Below, in pieces: positions 35,563 to 46,859 of a stretch of 64,000 nucleotides of DNA. Made by a program: the position numbers and the translations under genes. The stretch is from Ostrinia nubilalis (Eukaryota; Arthropoda; Insecta; Lepidoptera; Crambidae), in NCBI RefSeq assembly GCF_963855985.1, contig NC_087092.1, forward strand, positions 5,766,001-5,830,000, read 5' to 3'. A model generated the notes under the pieces. It was given only the letters and a program-made list of their open reading frames with translations. It ran no database searches and was not told the origin of the DNA. Position 1 is the stretch's first letter. Each line of letters begins with the position of its first letter.

Positions 35563-35670
35563 CGGCCGTATTCACAAACAATATTGAATAGAGCTCTGTG
35601 ATTGGTTCGTGTGTGACCCTGTGCGTCCACGCGCACTGTGAGACCTCAGTCATGTATGTGAATACGGGCG
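35563..35670. mobile_element. MITE, CGCCCGTATTCAC family, copy 3 (internally deleted)
   Basis: Ends CGGCCGTATTCACAAAC and GTGAATACGGGCG. The body AGAGCTCTGTGATTGGTTCG matches copies 1 and 2 but lacks about 35 bp near the left end. Confidence 0.75.
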
Positions 35671-35673
35671 TAA

Positions 35674-37257
35674 GCGACTATAAAGTTCTTTTACCTCCAA
35701 AGATGTAACCCTAAAACATAATTGCGTACGACAGAAGAGACCGGGTCGGTATTGGCATAAAGGAGTCGTTGAGGTCGTAAATCATGCAAGGGCAGAGGTC
35801 CGGATATTGAGACGTTCGGCAATTTTGTTTTATTCCAAAAGCCACATCAAGTTGATTACACAAAATGGCGGGACTGAGCTCTCCATGCGGTAGAACTACA
35901 AAATGTCGGGATCGGGACTGAGTTGAGTTCTCCACGGCAGTAGAACTTTGTTAATAGTCGGTGTAATATTCACGATTGCTGTAGAAACTAGAGTCAGAAT
36001 ACATTTTCTATCTATTTCACGAGTATTTTGTTAACTATTTGTAATCTTCTTTTCAATAAAACGAACCGTGTAATTAAAAAGTATGTAGGTAAACTGACGT
36101 ATTCCACAAACTCACTGGCGCTAAATTTTTCTACATTTTTCAAACGAACAAGTACCTAATAAAAATTGAACGATAATTTTTATTTTTCTTACATTGGTGT
36201 GCAAGGTTTAATGTAAGATTACGACTTTAAAAAGGTTTTCATTAAAAAGTAGAGTTTAAAAAAACTTTATACCTACCAAAAAGTTTTGCTACAAAATTAA
36301 TCAATCTGATTTTCAGTCCGCTTTTATTATCGAAGAGAATCTGAATAAAGAAATTTTTAAACTTGTGGTACCTACAGGTCCTTTAGTATGTAATGAATGA
36401 AAACCTCATTTAAATGGCCGATTTACTTACAGGGAATAAGGAAGAAAGAAGAACAGAACATTCAACCTGATTCCGCGCGAATCTTCACAAACTTGAAACT
36501 TTGTGACTTTGTAAACTTGCAAAACTTACCTACTTTATAACAATGCCTTCAAGAGACGTCCCAAGTTTAAACTTTGGTTCCCCCCATGACTTACAAATCT
36601 GTTTCGAATCAACATCATTAACCCTGGTGCACAATGCACACGTGTTTATCATTACCGTTCGTTCATTACCGTCCATGTGCGACATGGTAAATATTTACCA
36701 AAGTCGGCACTATTGTTTACATTGCTCGGATTGTACAAATGTGCATGTCAATTGAACTTTTTTCACATTTAATAGGTATAAACCTCAGGAACTAAGTCAA
36801 ATACTTATAACAAATACTGTTCAATAAATTCCACAAAGTACGCGTAATAAGGCTGCCGAAATCTTACTGCCAATATTTTTAATAAGGTATTTCTTCTCAT
36901 CAAAAGAAAACCATTAACGAAGTGATTATTTTTTCAAACAAAGAATTTTCGTCTCGTTAATTTAAGGGAGAAGTGTTTTCTTTCACAAATTCTATTCTTT
37001 GTTCATTTTTAAGAATGAAAAACCAACCTTTTTTAAAAAATTAAGTGTAGGTTAAACAAAAATTAAACAGTATGTAGGTTCTGAATTGTTCAACTGAAAA
37101 AAAAATCAGATTACACCAACTACAAAATCATGAATCTAATGAAAATCTCGACAACTTCTTATAGGTACCAGCAGCGTCTATAATGAAATGAAAATTAACT
37201 TTAACCAATTTTACTAATTATGATTGCCAATAAATACATACTACATATAACATAGCC
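35674..37257. other. AT-rich stretch, no gene seen
   Basis: No domain, RNA gene or element boundary recognised. Confidence 0.4.
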
Positions 37258-37260
37258 TAA

Positions 37261-37379
37261 GGCTGAGTTGCACCACCTAACTTTGACCGTAGCTTTAACG
37301 ATAACCGGTGATTTTTTGTATGGAGTTTGACAGATTTTTGACGTAGGTCAAAGTGAAAGTAAGATGGTGCAACCCAGCC
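37261..37379. mobile_element. MITE, GGCTGGGTTG family, copy 2
   Basis: Ends GGCTGAGTTGCACCACC and GGTGCAACCCAGCC, flanked by TAA on both sides (37258-37260 and 37380-37382). The body shares TGTATGGAGTTTGACAG and TTTTTGACGT with the other copies. Confidence 0.85.
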
Positions 37380-37509
37380 TAAGTATCTTCTCCTCCGTTT
37401 CAACCAAAGACTTTCGTTTCCCCTAGTTTCCCCTAGCGTGACGCTCAGGTTTGGTCGTTGTTGAAATCCTTGTAGAAGTCTTTATCCAGCAAGATACGTT
37501 AAAGATACT

Positions 37510-37790
37510 CTCCTTCATCATTTCATAGGACGTCCACTGCTGAACATAGTTCCTTTCCCTCTCATCAACAGCCCTTTCCAGTCCACTACTGGACTATGAG
37601 CCTCCTGCATTTTAGTGGAGGGTTTTGCCATAATCTCCACGCTTGGCAGGCTAGGCGGGTTCAAGATCGCAGTTTGGAAAATTAATGTTTATCAGAGACC
37701 GCTGCTGCCAGTTCTCTTTTAATGTGTGCCTAGTCCCTAAGTCGCCTCTTACGACACCCGCGAGAAGAGTAGGGGTTAGTGACAAATGTA
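37510..37790 (-). mobile_element. Mosaic of LINE-tail fragments
   Basis: First comes an RTE 3' scrap (TAGGACGTCCACTGCTGAAC, minus orientation). Then a block with CCACTACTGGACTATGAGCC and TTTTGCCATAATCTCCACGC follows, which resembles a widespread lepidopteran LINE/SINE tail. Last is CCTAAGTCGCCTCTTACGAC with ACCCGCGAGAAGAGTAGGGG, another common LINE 3' region. Family names are uncertain. Confidence 0.55.
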
Positions 37791-38252
37791 TTCCTCTCCT
37801 TACTCAATCTGTATTAGTTTTCAATACGTGCAGCCATCTTTGTTCCAAGTTTATACAGCGCGCTGCATATTTACGGCAACAATGGCTATTACCATGGCTA
37901 TCTGATCGCAGAGTTTACTCGAAACACCGTGTGATTATTCTGCGGGCATTCTATTTTGCGTAACGCTAGTTAAAATTCTAAGGATTTCATAGAAAAGCTC
38001 GGTACTTAGAATAGTGGTATTGGACTTGTTTTATTTTTATTTTTAAGATAATAATTAAAAAAGACGGTTTTTTTATTTTGAAACTAAAGGTATTATTCTT
38101 ATTTTACTGATTTTTATAATTTTTTTAACTCTTGTCTAAACTTTTGCATTCACTGTAATAAAAAGGGACAAAGTTTTTACGGTGTTACATTTTAATCTGT
38201 CCTGAAATTCAGTTTCATGATCTAATTAATATATTTACCTACTACCTATATA
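37791..38252. other. AT-rich gap
   Basis: Nothing recognised. Confidence 0.35.
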
Positions 38253-38545
38253 TGTCGGCCGTTTGGTGTAGTGGTTCGGAAACGGACTACTATGCCGAGA
38301 GGTCCCGGGTTCGATTCCCGGCCGGGCAGAAATTGAAATTATGAATTTTAATTTCTGTGACGGGTCTGGGTGTTACTATGTAATAATATGTATGTATTTA
38401 CAAAAAAAAAGTATTTAAGTATGTTTATATCCGTTGTCTAGTACCCATAGTACAAGCTTTGCTTAGTTTGGGACTAGAAGCGTAGTGTAAAATGTCCAAG
38501 GATATTTATTTATATTTATATTTATTTATTTATATTTATATTGTA
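38253..38545 (+). mobile_element. tRNA-derived SINE
   Basis: The head contains a polymerase III A-box-like stretch (TTTGGTGTAGTGGTT) and B box (GGTTCGATTCCC) at tRNA spacing, ending near CCGGCCGGGCAG. An AT-rich body follows, then a LINE-like tail (GTACCCATAGTACAAGC, TTTGGGACTAGAAGCG) and a TTTA/TATTTATT-rich tail at about 38503-38545. The head does not give a convincing functional tRNA (acceptor and anticodon arms are poor), so it is a SINE and not a tRNA gene. Confidence 0.85.
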
Positions 38546-38582
38546 GAAAAAAATCCGGATTTGAATTTAGGAAAATGTTATA

Positions 38583-38838
38583 CAGGTAAATGGGTATATG
38601 AGCCGTCACTAGCCCATGTTAACATGGTCATATAAATGGTATGGTGAAGTCAGAAAATTGATATCTTCATTTTAATTATTTTATTTTTCATACAAATCGG
38701 ATTTCATAAAATTTATTTTGTATAAAAATTAAAAAAATTAAAATGATAATATCAAATTTCTGACTTCACCATACCATTTATATGCCTATGTTAACATGGG
38801 CTAGTGTCGACTCATATACCCATTTACCTAACACCCTG
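38583..38838. mobile_element. Palindromic MITE with TA flanks
   Basis: CAGGTAAATGGGTATATGAG at the left recurs as its complement near the right end, which has CAGGGTGTTAGG as its outermost part. Long arms (38583-38680 against 38725-38838) make the whole element a hairpin, including TAGCCCATGTTAACATGG and TATAAATGGTATGGTGAAG. TA lies on each side. It is mariner/Tc1-like in target choice, with no coding sequence. Confidence 0.8.
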
Positions 38839-39494
38839 TATAGCTGGACGTAGGTAGAATTAAGTTTTTCTTGATTAAATCAAACGACAGCACAACGTAC
38901 AATCCACGCTAAAAGAAGAACGGTCACGCCTCATACAAAAAAAACCCAGACCCGACAGAAACGAGACATACCTCAGTTTTTTTGTCATGTCTTAATTAGT
39001 TAAGTTATATATTTTTTATATTCGAAATCAATGTATAACACCAAAATATTACCCTTTGTTTTTGTTCAGGCGTTATACAAAACCTAATACAAAATGCCTA
39101 TTTATCGCCAAAATTGGTAAATGTATGTACCTAAATGTCTATTACAGCTGCTATGGAATGTATCTAGGTGACCTGGAGATACAGCCGGAATATACAGGTT
39201 GGTTATACATATGGAACGATAAGTGGTCTCACTCGATTATTTCTAAACTATACAAGATATCGAAAAACTAGTTACTGATTCTGAAAGTGCTTCACGAGCT
39301 CTTTCAAATGGTACCAATAATAGGTTACAGATTATGGAAGCTGGTAATATTGAATTTTTGGATTTTGTAACTTCTCGTTTCCACCCTGTATAATCCGGCT
39401 GTATCTCCAGGTCACCTAGATACATTCCATAGCAGCTGTAATAGACATTTAGGTAGGTACATACATTTACCAATTTTGGTGATAAATAGGCATT

Positions 39495-41779
39495 CTGCCG
39501 CACAATTTATAAACGCAGTAAGTAACACGTGAACAGTTTCGAGAAAAACGCGATCAAAGTTGAAATTTTATTTTGGGGTGTCTACAATTAGTTACGCAAA
39601 TATTTGTAAAAAAAAATATATGGGCTTATAGAGCTAAACTCAAAGTTTATTTTGATATGAGGTTTTTGTATTTTAATTAATATTTTGTATTTAAAATTAT
39701 TAAAAAACTGTTCATGTTATGGATTAACTAAGTTTTCGTTCGATACTTACTACCCATGAATGCAGTATGATTGTTCCTTACTGCGTTTATCAGTAGTTTT
39801 CGTTACTTACGGTACATGTGTTAAATGATTGATTTAAATTTTAGTTCTTACAACGTAATATGTGCGCCGTATCTTTACAACTTACTGCATTTATGAATGG
39901 GAGTGTGAATCAAAATAATTTATCAAAACTTTAAATGCGCAGTAATAATACAATTATACTGCGCTTATCATAAGCCAATAACGCTTTCATGTTGAACTTT
40001 CCCAAATAACCAAGGGGTAAATGAAACAAGTATTACAAAATAATTGCTGAGATCGCTTGTTATTCAATCAAAAATTAAGATATGGCACCCACTTTTAGAT
40101 CTTAAATATACCAATCTAATAAAATAAAGACTCGGTCGTTCGTTTCAGCCGAAAGACGTCCACTGCTGGACAACGGCCTCCCCCAAGGATTTCCACAAAG
40201 ACCGGTCCTGTGCCGCTCGCATACAGGCACCTGACGCGACCTTCACCAGACCATCGGTCCACCTAGTGTGAGGCTTGCCCAAGCTGCGTCTTCCAGCTCA
40301 TGGTCGCCACACAAGAACTTTCCTGCCCCAGCGGCCATCAGACAACTTATAGTGTCTCCAACCTTCAGAGGAGTGGGTACAGCACGGCATTTGACATGAT
40401 TTTTGTCTTGTCCATTAAAGACCCATTTGTTGAGAGGCTCTATTGAGGCAATCGAGGATTGAGCTTAGATCCTCCACGTTCTCAGCCATGACTACGATAT
40501 CGTCCGCGAATCAAAGATGGGTGATGTACTCGCTGATGATATTTATGCCCAATCCGCTCCAGTCCAGAAGCTTGAAAACATCTTCCAGAGTGGTAGTGAA
40601 CAGTTTTAAAAATATGACATCTCCCTGTCTGACCCCTCGCTGCAACTGAAGTCCTGATCCCGGAGACGGACTGACATTGTGGCCTATTCGTACAAGCCCT
40701 TCAACGATTATATCTATAGTAAATTTGGCACCGTTGGAGAGACTGTAGCTTGAAGAGAGAAGTCTTTCTCATAGACCACAAATGCCAGACAAAGTTGCTG
40801 ATTATTCTCCTCAGTTTTCTGCCATAGATAAGTATGTGGTCTATCATACTAAAGCCTTATTGGAAACTGATTTGTTTGGGAGGCTAGATGTCGCGTGAAA
40901 CCATTCATGATGACTCTCAAAAACAGAATCAGAAGTGAGATGGGTATAAAATAAATTCTTCAACAAGGTTTTGTTGCCTTTTTTGAAGAAGAGTATCACC
41001 ACACTTCTGTGCCATGCCGTAGGCGTTTTTCCCTCAAGGATGACGGAATCGAATAGCTTCTAAAGAGCCTTTAGTACCGGCGTTCCGCCTGATTTCAGAA
41101 GCTCAGCCGTGATTCCATCATCGCCCGGTGCCTTGTTGATTTTCAGCTGTTTGAGAGCCATTCTAATCTCGTACAGACACGTCCGGGATATCTTCGGTAT
41201 AGTGTCGGGTCAATCTAGCTCTTGGGTCTTCGGCTAGATTTGTCATTTGGACAGGTTTTCAACTTCTTCCAATAACGTAAGAGTCAGCCACTGCGTTCAT
41301 AACATGTTAACACCTAGGCAGCACTCTGACAATCCTTAGTATGTACGCAGTATAATTGTAATTACTGCATTAATATTAAGTACAAGTCATCTGTTTTTCC
41401 TATGGAAACATAATATCAGTGTGTGTTTAAGTGGAATTACTGCACATATACTATGTGCAAGGTGAACTTAACAATTGTAGAAACATAATAAGAATGATGT
41501 AATTGGCACATACTGCACTATTACTGTGTAGCAAATTAAGTAAGCGCGAGTATTCACGTAATATTAAGTTATTATGTGCTCTTACTGCTAACATACTATG
41601 TGAAGAAACCGACAATCTGCTCTTTACTGCGTTTATGATAACATGTATCTTCCGTTCTAAGATAGATAGAAAAAAACGGGTCTTTGATTCTTATAGATCG
41701 CGATGTCAGGATTCAGAATATTCAAAACAATCATAAATGCAGTAAGTGGTACTTACTGCGTTTATAAATTGTGCGGCAG
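39495..41779. mobile_element. TIR element Y (CTGCCGCACAATTTATAAAC ends), 4-bp CATT duplication
   Basis: Both ends carry the same ~30-bp inverted repeat beginning CTGCCGCACAATTTATAAAC and continuing with GCAGTAAGTA. CATT flanks it at 39491-39494 and 41780-41783. Variants of ACTGCGTTTAT are scattered in both halves (for example near 39780, 39880, 39955 and 41625). The middle (40135-41275) is an RTE relic, so Y itself has little original coding capacity. A 4-bp duplication excludes hAT and TA-specific types; the superfamily is open. Confidence 0.8.
40135..41275 (-). pseudogene. RTE-type LINE reverse transcriptase relic nested in Y
   Basis: Minus-strand translation gives, in order, KINKAPGDDGITAELLKSGG, EGKTPTAWHRSVVILFFKKG, a gap, then FADDIVVMAENVEDLSSILD with the catalytic FADD at 40499-40510. 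After a further deletion it gives LSDGRWGRKVLVW, TRWTDGLVKVASG and QQWTSFG with a stop at about 40147, then a (CGAA)n tail. This is the RTE-clade palm and C-terminus. An in-frame stop lies just before FADD, and several shifts and at least two large deletions destroy it. It belongs to the same tail type as the copy at 18728. Confidence 0.85.
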
Positions 41780-42082
41780 CATTTTGTATTAGTTTTTGTA
41801 TAACGCCTGAACGAAAACAAAGGGTAATATTTTGGTGTTATACATAGATTTCGAATATAAAAAATATATAATTTAACTAATTAACACATGACAAAAAAAC
41901 TGAGGTATGTCTCGTTTCTGTCGGGCCTGGGTCACAGATGACCGTTCTTCTTTCCACTCGTACCTAACCAACTACATAAAACAACTTTTCCTGTGTACTT
42001 CACATGAGAACGTGTCTATTCTCTTGTCCTATCACTAGTACATTATCTCGCTACCGTGTCGACACGTATATTTATAGTGCAA

Positions 42083-44044
42083 TCCCAAGTAACATTTTAC
42101 TCCATTTAAGAGTTCAATAGTCGTTCACATGTACTCCACAAGCTGTGTATGTCAGCTGTATACGAGCTGTATAGCTTGCTATAATGCTTTTATAGAACCA
42201 GTTTGGGCACAAATTAGACAGCTTTAAGTTCACTATGGCTGTACATTAGCAGTATAATAGCATTATAATAGCAGTTTAAGTAGTAACATCGTACTTAAGG
42301 CTGACTTACGGCACTATATGGGACGCAGTGTGAACCATACAACGTACGTGAGGACAATAAAGAGTAACAAGTGGCTAAATGCACAGCTTTCAAAGTTATA
42401 AAGTCCGACAAAAGTACTCCAATGCTACCTAAAGTTCACGTGTGTCTTAAATTATTTCCACATTTTAATATTAGTTTGGTATTTGTACGTGAGTGCCAAG
42501 AGGGAAACAACTCGGGCGGAAAATCATTTATGCAAATAATAACACGGGTTTTAAATACTTAATAATGTTAATGCCATTGGGAATGCAACTTTATCGTGAA
42601 ATGTATACATATTTACAGCTAAAATATTTACGCGCCTCTGTAAAAACGCGATATTCATTTTAAAATATTTAAAACTGGCTGAGAGGAAATCAACAATTTT
42701 CAGTTTTTGATATTGGATTGGCATTATAATTATATTACGGTAATTAATTATAACATGAAACCAAAACTCAATCGCTCTATCTGCGAATTTTGTGATAAAT
42801 CTGCATTAATTTTGGAGATTTATTTGGTAAATATTTTAGGTTATGTAGAACAAAATGGTGGAAATGAAATACGGCTATGTGAACTGTTATAACTCCAATT
42901 TAATGCGGTGAGCGTATATTAGGTTCACATGTGTTCTGTTAGAATGCTGTTATCTATATGAAGTTCCACATTTGTACCACTACAGCGCTAATGTCTATAA
43001 ATTTATTCTAATGTGAACTTATGTACAGCTTTAAGATGTACCTAGTTCAGGTCAATTGTGTAGGTATCTTTAATTCTTTCAAATACTGAAATTTTAGAGA
43101 TCCGCAATAAAAATTATTAATGTCCGTTAAATCGCCTAGCCCAGGTACTAATAGTCAAGTATGAATACCTAAAGCATCAGACGGTAGTGTTCCCGGTTTA
43201 AATTCGTTTATTATGCTTGACAATTTATTCAAAGCGGAATGAGGAATACGATTTTCAATAGCCCATGTTCTTATTTTTTTTTGCGAAAGGTTAAATAATT
43301 GTCCAAATCAAAATGGTATTCACTATCACAAGAACTGCAATCATCACACTCTGATATCTGGTATATTTTGAAGGGAAATTTCAGGTTCAAGCATAATATT
43401 TTCCTCTGCATCATGTACAGAACCACCATGAACAACTAAAAACAGGCTTGGGGAAATGTGTAATAGAATATCACATTCACATTCGTGTTCAGCTTAAAGC
43501 AAATAAGAGTAGTACTTGTGGACAAATAAACTGCTATTGATGTTAATGGACAACACATATAGTCCTTTTAACAGCCTACAGTGTACATGCGAACCATTGA
43601 AACACTTTTGTACAGATAGTAAAAAAAGGTTATTTTAATTATCACAAACAAGTCCTACTACAGCTACTAGCTGTATAACAGTCTAAAACAAGTAAACATA
43701 ACAGCCTTGGGCTTTATAAATGACCACGTGTGTTCTATTAAAATGCTAGCTCTATAACATCGTACAAGTAGGCCGTTAAACAGCGGTTGCCGTATCTCTA
43801 CCCTCCTATAATGCTCTTAGTCAGATGGCTGACTAAAGGATAGTTGTTAGAGTATTATAACACCAACAATCGTATAAAAGTATAACTCTACACTAGTCTA
43901 CACTCCTATAAGTCCCTTAGACAGGTATAGGTGTAATTAATTGCAATAATACAGCTTATACATCACGAGTGAACTGTACTAATGCTTTAAGTACACATTG
44001 GAACTAAATGTGAACTCTTAAATGGAGTAAAATGTTACTTGGGA
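42083..44044. mobile_element. TIR element Z (TCCCAAGTAACATTTTAC ends), ~2 kb
   Basis: The left end TCCCAAGTAACATTTTAC, continuing TCCATTTAAGAGTTCA, is matched by its complement at the right end (to about 44044), an almost exact 34-bp inverted repeat. The interior has many AGCTGTATA and CTATAATGCT-like words, some as short palindromes. No target duplication is clear, and no frame resembles a transposase. It is probably non-autonomous, superfamily unknown. Confidence 0.7.
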
Positions 44045-44045
44045 T

Positions 44046-44627
44046 GACAGCACTATTAGCCTATCTGTCATCGCGGATAAGGCGCGCCTACGAATGCGTG
44101 CGTCGCTTCCACAACACTCCTTCGTTTCTATGCGCGCCTGGTACCACGATCAGGCCATGGGAGACCTTAACCTTGTTGTTTAGTGTATTGGAATTTGGAG
44201 GACACTTTTGTATACATTCCGATAGATATTATTAATAAATTATTTGTTTTGTTTACGCTCGCATAATAAATGTCAGTAATTTTAATAGTCATGAAATTAA
44301 TTTCAGCTGTGTTTATCAATGAGTTCTCGTCATTGCTTATTGTTTAATAGTAGGTGTGGATCACAAGTATTAAACTGTATAACCAACATTGGTTTAGATA
44401 TAGAGGAAGCAGAGATAAAAGTACATAATATTGTAGCCTAAAGTTGACGCACAGTGGCGTAGTACAATGGGGAGGAAAAGATTATGGCTATTTTTCTCAT
44501 TATAATAACTCAATTTCAGATTAATGTAAAAATTTTTTTTTCTGTAAGGGTTTTCAAAGAGCATTTTTACTTAAAAGAGACTGAAATGTTATATTTTGGC
44601 CGATTAACTAAATATTGTTTAAAAAAA
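44046..44627. other. Gap without supported gene
   Basis: A short GC-richer stretch at about 44060-44160, otherwise AT-rich. Nothing recognised. Confidence 0.35.
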
Positions 44628-44700
44628 CTAGCTGTCCGTGACTTCGTAAGTTCGTAGGTAGGTGAAACGCCTGAAAATTTTCCCGTTTTCCATCAACTTT
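44628..44700 (-). mobile_element. Degenerate Helitron 3' end
   Basis: CTAGCTGTCCGTGACTTCGT resembles, on the minus strand, the hairpin plus CTAG terminus seen at 6195 and 57259. The hairpin is decayed, so the call is weak. Confidence 0.4.
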
Positions 44701-45178
44701 TATTGAAGCTCTGCTGCTTATAGTTTCGTAACCTTCGTCTCGATGGGCTACCGAAAACAAAAAATATTTTTTCAAACCGAAACCTAGTTCCTAAAATTCT
44801 GGGATCAAAAAGTCGGTTAAAAAGTTACATATACTGTTCATATTGCAACTCATCTTGGTGCTCGGAGCTGTGTGCGTGTGCTTGTAAATATGGCATTGTG
44901 TTCAAACGCGGCGATGGTCGTTTGAGCAAACACACACTGAGTAACTTAACTCACACATAGCGCCGTGCGCCAAGATGAGTTGAATAACGTGTACTCGTAA
45001 TCGTAGTCTGGTTCTGACGAAGGCACACGAAGGCGAGCGGGCTTTACGTGTTGTACGTGTACATGCACATAACGATAGTGTGAGTGTCTGGTAAATCGAT
45101 CAGTTGCGAGCGAACTGTCGCTCAGGCTACACGTGTTCGTAGTGTTTGCGGCGATAATTACCACGCAGTACTGGCAGC

Positions 45179-46859
45179 ATGTCAAAGCGCAAAGTTTTTA
45201 ATAGCGAAGTAAGTTACTTGAGTATTGTTATTATCAATTCGATTATAAAATTCACAAATAATTTAATTTTTTTCTATTGAAACACCTACTTAGGCTGGGT
45301 TGCACCATCTTACTTTAGCTTTGACAAACGTCAAAAATCGGTCAAACTCCATAAAAAAAACACCGGTTATCGTTAAAGTTGCGGTCAAAGTTAGGTAGCG
45401 CGTGGTGCATCTCAGCCTTAGTCAATAAAAATTGTTATAATGCAAATCTTAGTTTAAAAAAAATAGGTTTTTAGATGATAAAAAAATAATTAATTATGGT
45501 TACTACTTACTTGCTACTTATGTTTATTTAAATCGTTTTTTCTGTTGTTTGTAGGGACGAGGAATTATCGCCAAAGTCTATCACTTTCTTCAGGAGGAGT
45601 ACCAATTTCTGAAAACGCACAACAGTGACAAATGTGATTTAAGTCCTTTGGCGAATATAACTAAGCGCACTGCTGAAGCAACAGGAGCCTCTGAACGAAC
45701 TATATCAAGGATCTTGAAAGAAGAAAAAGAGCTGCCATCGCCTTCCTCCAAGTTCAGTTCTCCCATGAAAAAACGACGCAAAAGAGACAGCAAATTCGAT
45801 TTCCGTGGTATGGACTACGACATCATTCGAACTACAATCCAAAGATTTTATATTGAACACAATGAGAAACCAACTTTGGCAAAACTACAGTCAGTATTAA
45901 AGGAAAAGATTGGTTTTGACGGATGTATGAGTACTTTATATTCTTTGCTCAAAAAAATGGGTTACAAATGGAATAAAATTGGTAACACACGTAAATCGTT
46001 ACAAGAAAGGCACGAAATACAATTATGGCGTTTGAGATTTTTGAAAACAATTCAGCAGTGCCGTTCCAAAGGCCGTCCTATTGTGTACACAGATGAGACA
46101 TACGTACTAAATAAGGACAAAAGTTTTATTGTAGCACATGCTGGTACCAGTAGTGGTTTTATTTCAGGTGCTTTTTCAGTATACAAAGCAGCAACCACAA
46201 CTGGAGATGTTAACTTCTACATGAATTTTGATACTTACGTTAAGTGGCTGAATGAGATGCTTCTGCCGAATTTACCAGAAAATTCAGTAATTGTGATGGA
46301 TAACGCTGTTTATCACAACGCCCGAAGCAGTAAAATACCTACGTTAAATCACAGCAAAGACGATATGCAAAAGTGGCTGAAAGAAAACGACATTTATTTC
46401 GATGAACAGTCTCACAAGTTAGAGCTGTACGATTTAATCAAAGAAAATAAAAAGCGTTTTGTGACATATCACATCGACGAAATAGTAAAAAGTAAAGGCT
46501 TCGAAATATTACGGCTGCCACCAAATCATCCCGAGCTGAACGCGATCGAAAACATCTGGGATATATTAAAAACTCGGATTGATTGGAACGATGTCGGACA
46601 AAACCTGGCTGAAGTCAAAATATCAATACTTAAAGGTTTGGAGAGCATCGATGCCAACATTGCCTGGCATAACGCTTGCAAACATGTGGAAAAAATTGAA
46701 AAAGAATATATGAAATATTATGATTTTGAGTTTGATACTAATTTAGCCTACCAATCAGGTGACAGTGATATCGAAGATTTTCAAAGTGACAGTGATAGTG
46801 AGAACGAATACGGAGTAGAAGACTTATGTGAGTGCAAGTTAGAGTTATGTGAATCTTAA
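45179..46859 (+). CDS. DDE transposase, Tc1/mariner/IS630 group, DD82E spacing (two exons)
   Basis: Would cut and rejoin transposon ends in the nucleus. Exon 1 is 45179-45208 (MSKRKVFNSE) with donor GTAAGT; exon 2 is 45555-46859 after acceptor TTTGTAG. The junction is in frame and the product has 444 residues. Residues ~11-75 form a helix-turn-helix region (IAKVYHFLQ, TAEATGASERTISRIL), followed by a basic KKRRKR at ~82-87. The catalytic core has TDETYV (D190), VIVMDNAVYHN (D259) and HPELNAIENIW (E342), with 82 residues between the second Asp and the Glu. That spacing is longer than the 34-41 usual in the superfamily and matches what I recall as the DD82E or Sailor type. The C-terminus is acidic. 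No stops or shifts occur, so activity is possible. A MITE sits in the intron. A domesticated host gene is the alternative, but the flanking inverted repeats argue against it. Confidence 0.85.
45293..45417. mobile_element. MITE, GGCTGGGTTG family, copy 3, in the transposase intron
   Basis: Ends GGCTGGGTTGCACCATC and GTGGTGCATCTCAGCC, flanked by TTA on both sides (45290-45292 and 45418-45420). It lies wholly within the 346-bp intron (45209-45554), so it leaves the reading frame untouched. Confidence 0.85.

Larger units (their letters stand above)
38908..41956. mobile_element. Palindromic element X, interrupted by element Y
   Basis: The left arm, 38908-39205, pairs with 39378-39494 continued by 41784-41956. 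Shared blocks are AAAGAAGAACGGTCA at the ends, CGACAGAAACGAGACATACC, and CAGCTGCTATGGAATGTATC near the loop. Deleting 39495-41783 (Y plus one CATT) restores a right arm that reads straight through and matches the left arm base for base around ATAGGCATTTTGTATT. X without Y is about 760 bp with ~290-bp arms and a ~170-bp loop. No coding sequence. Confidence 0.8.

Noticed and set aside
38264..38332. A possible functional tRNA gene (A- and B-box-like sequences)
   Set aside because: The acceptor and anticodon arms do not pair well, and the segment continues into an AT-rich body with a LINE-like tail. That is the structure of a tRNA-derived SINE.
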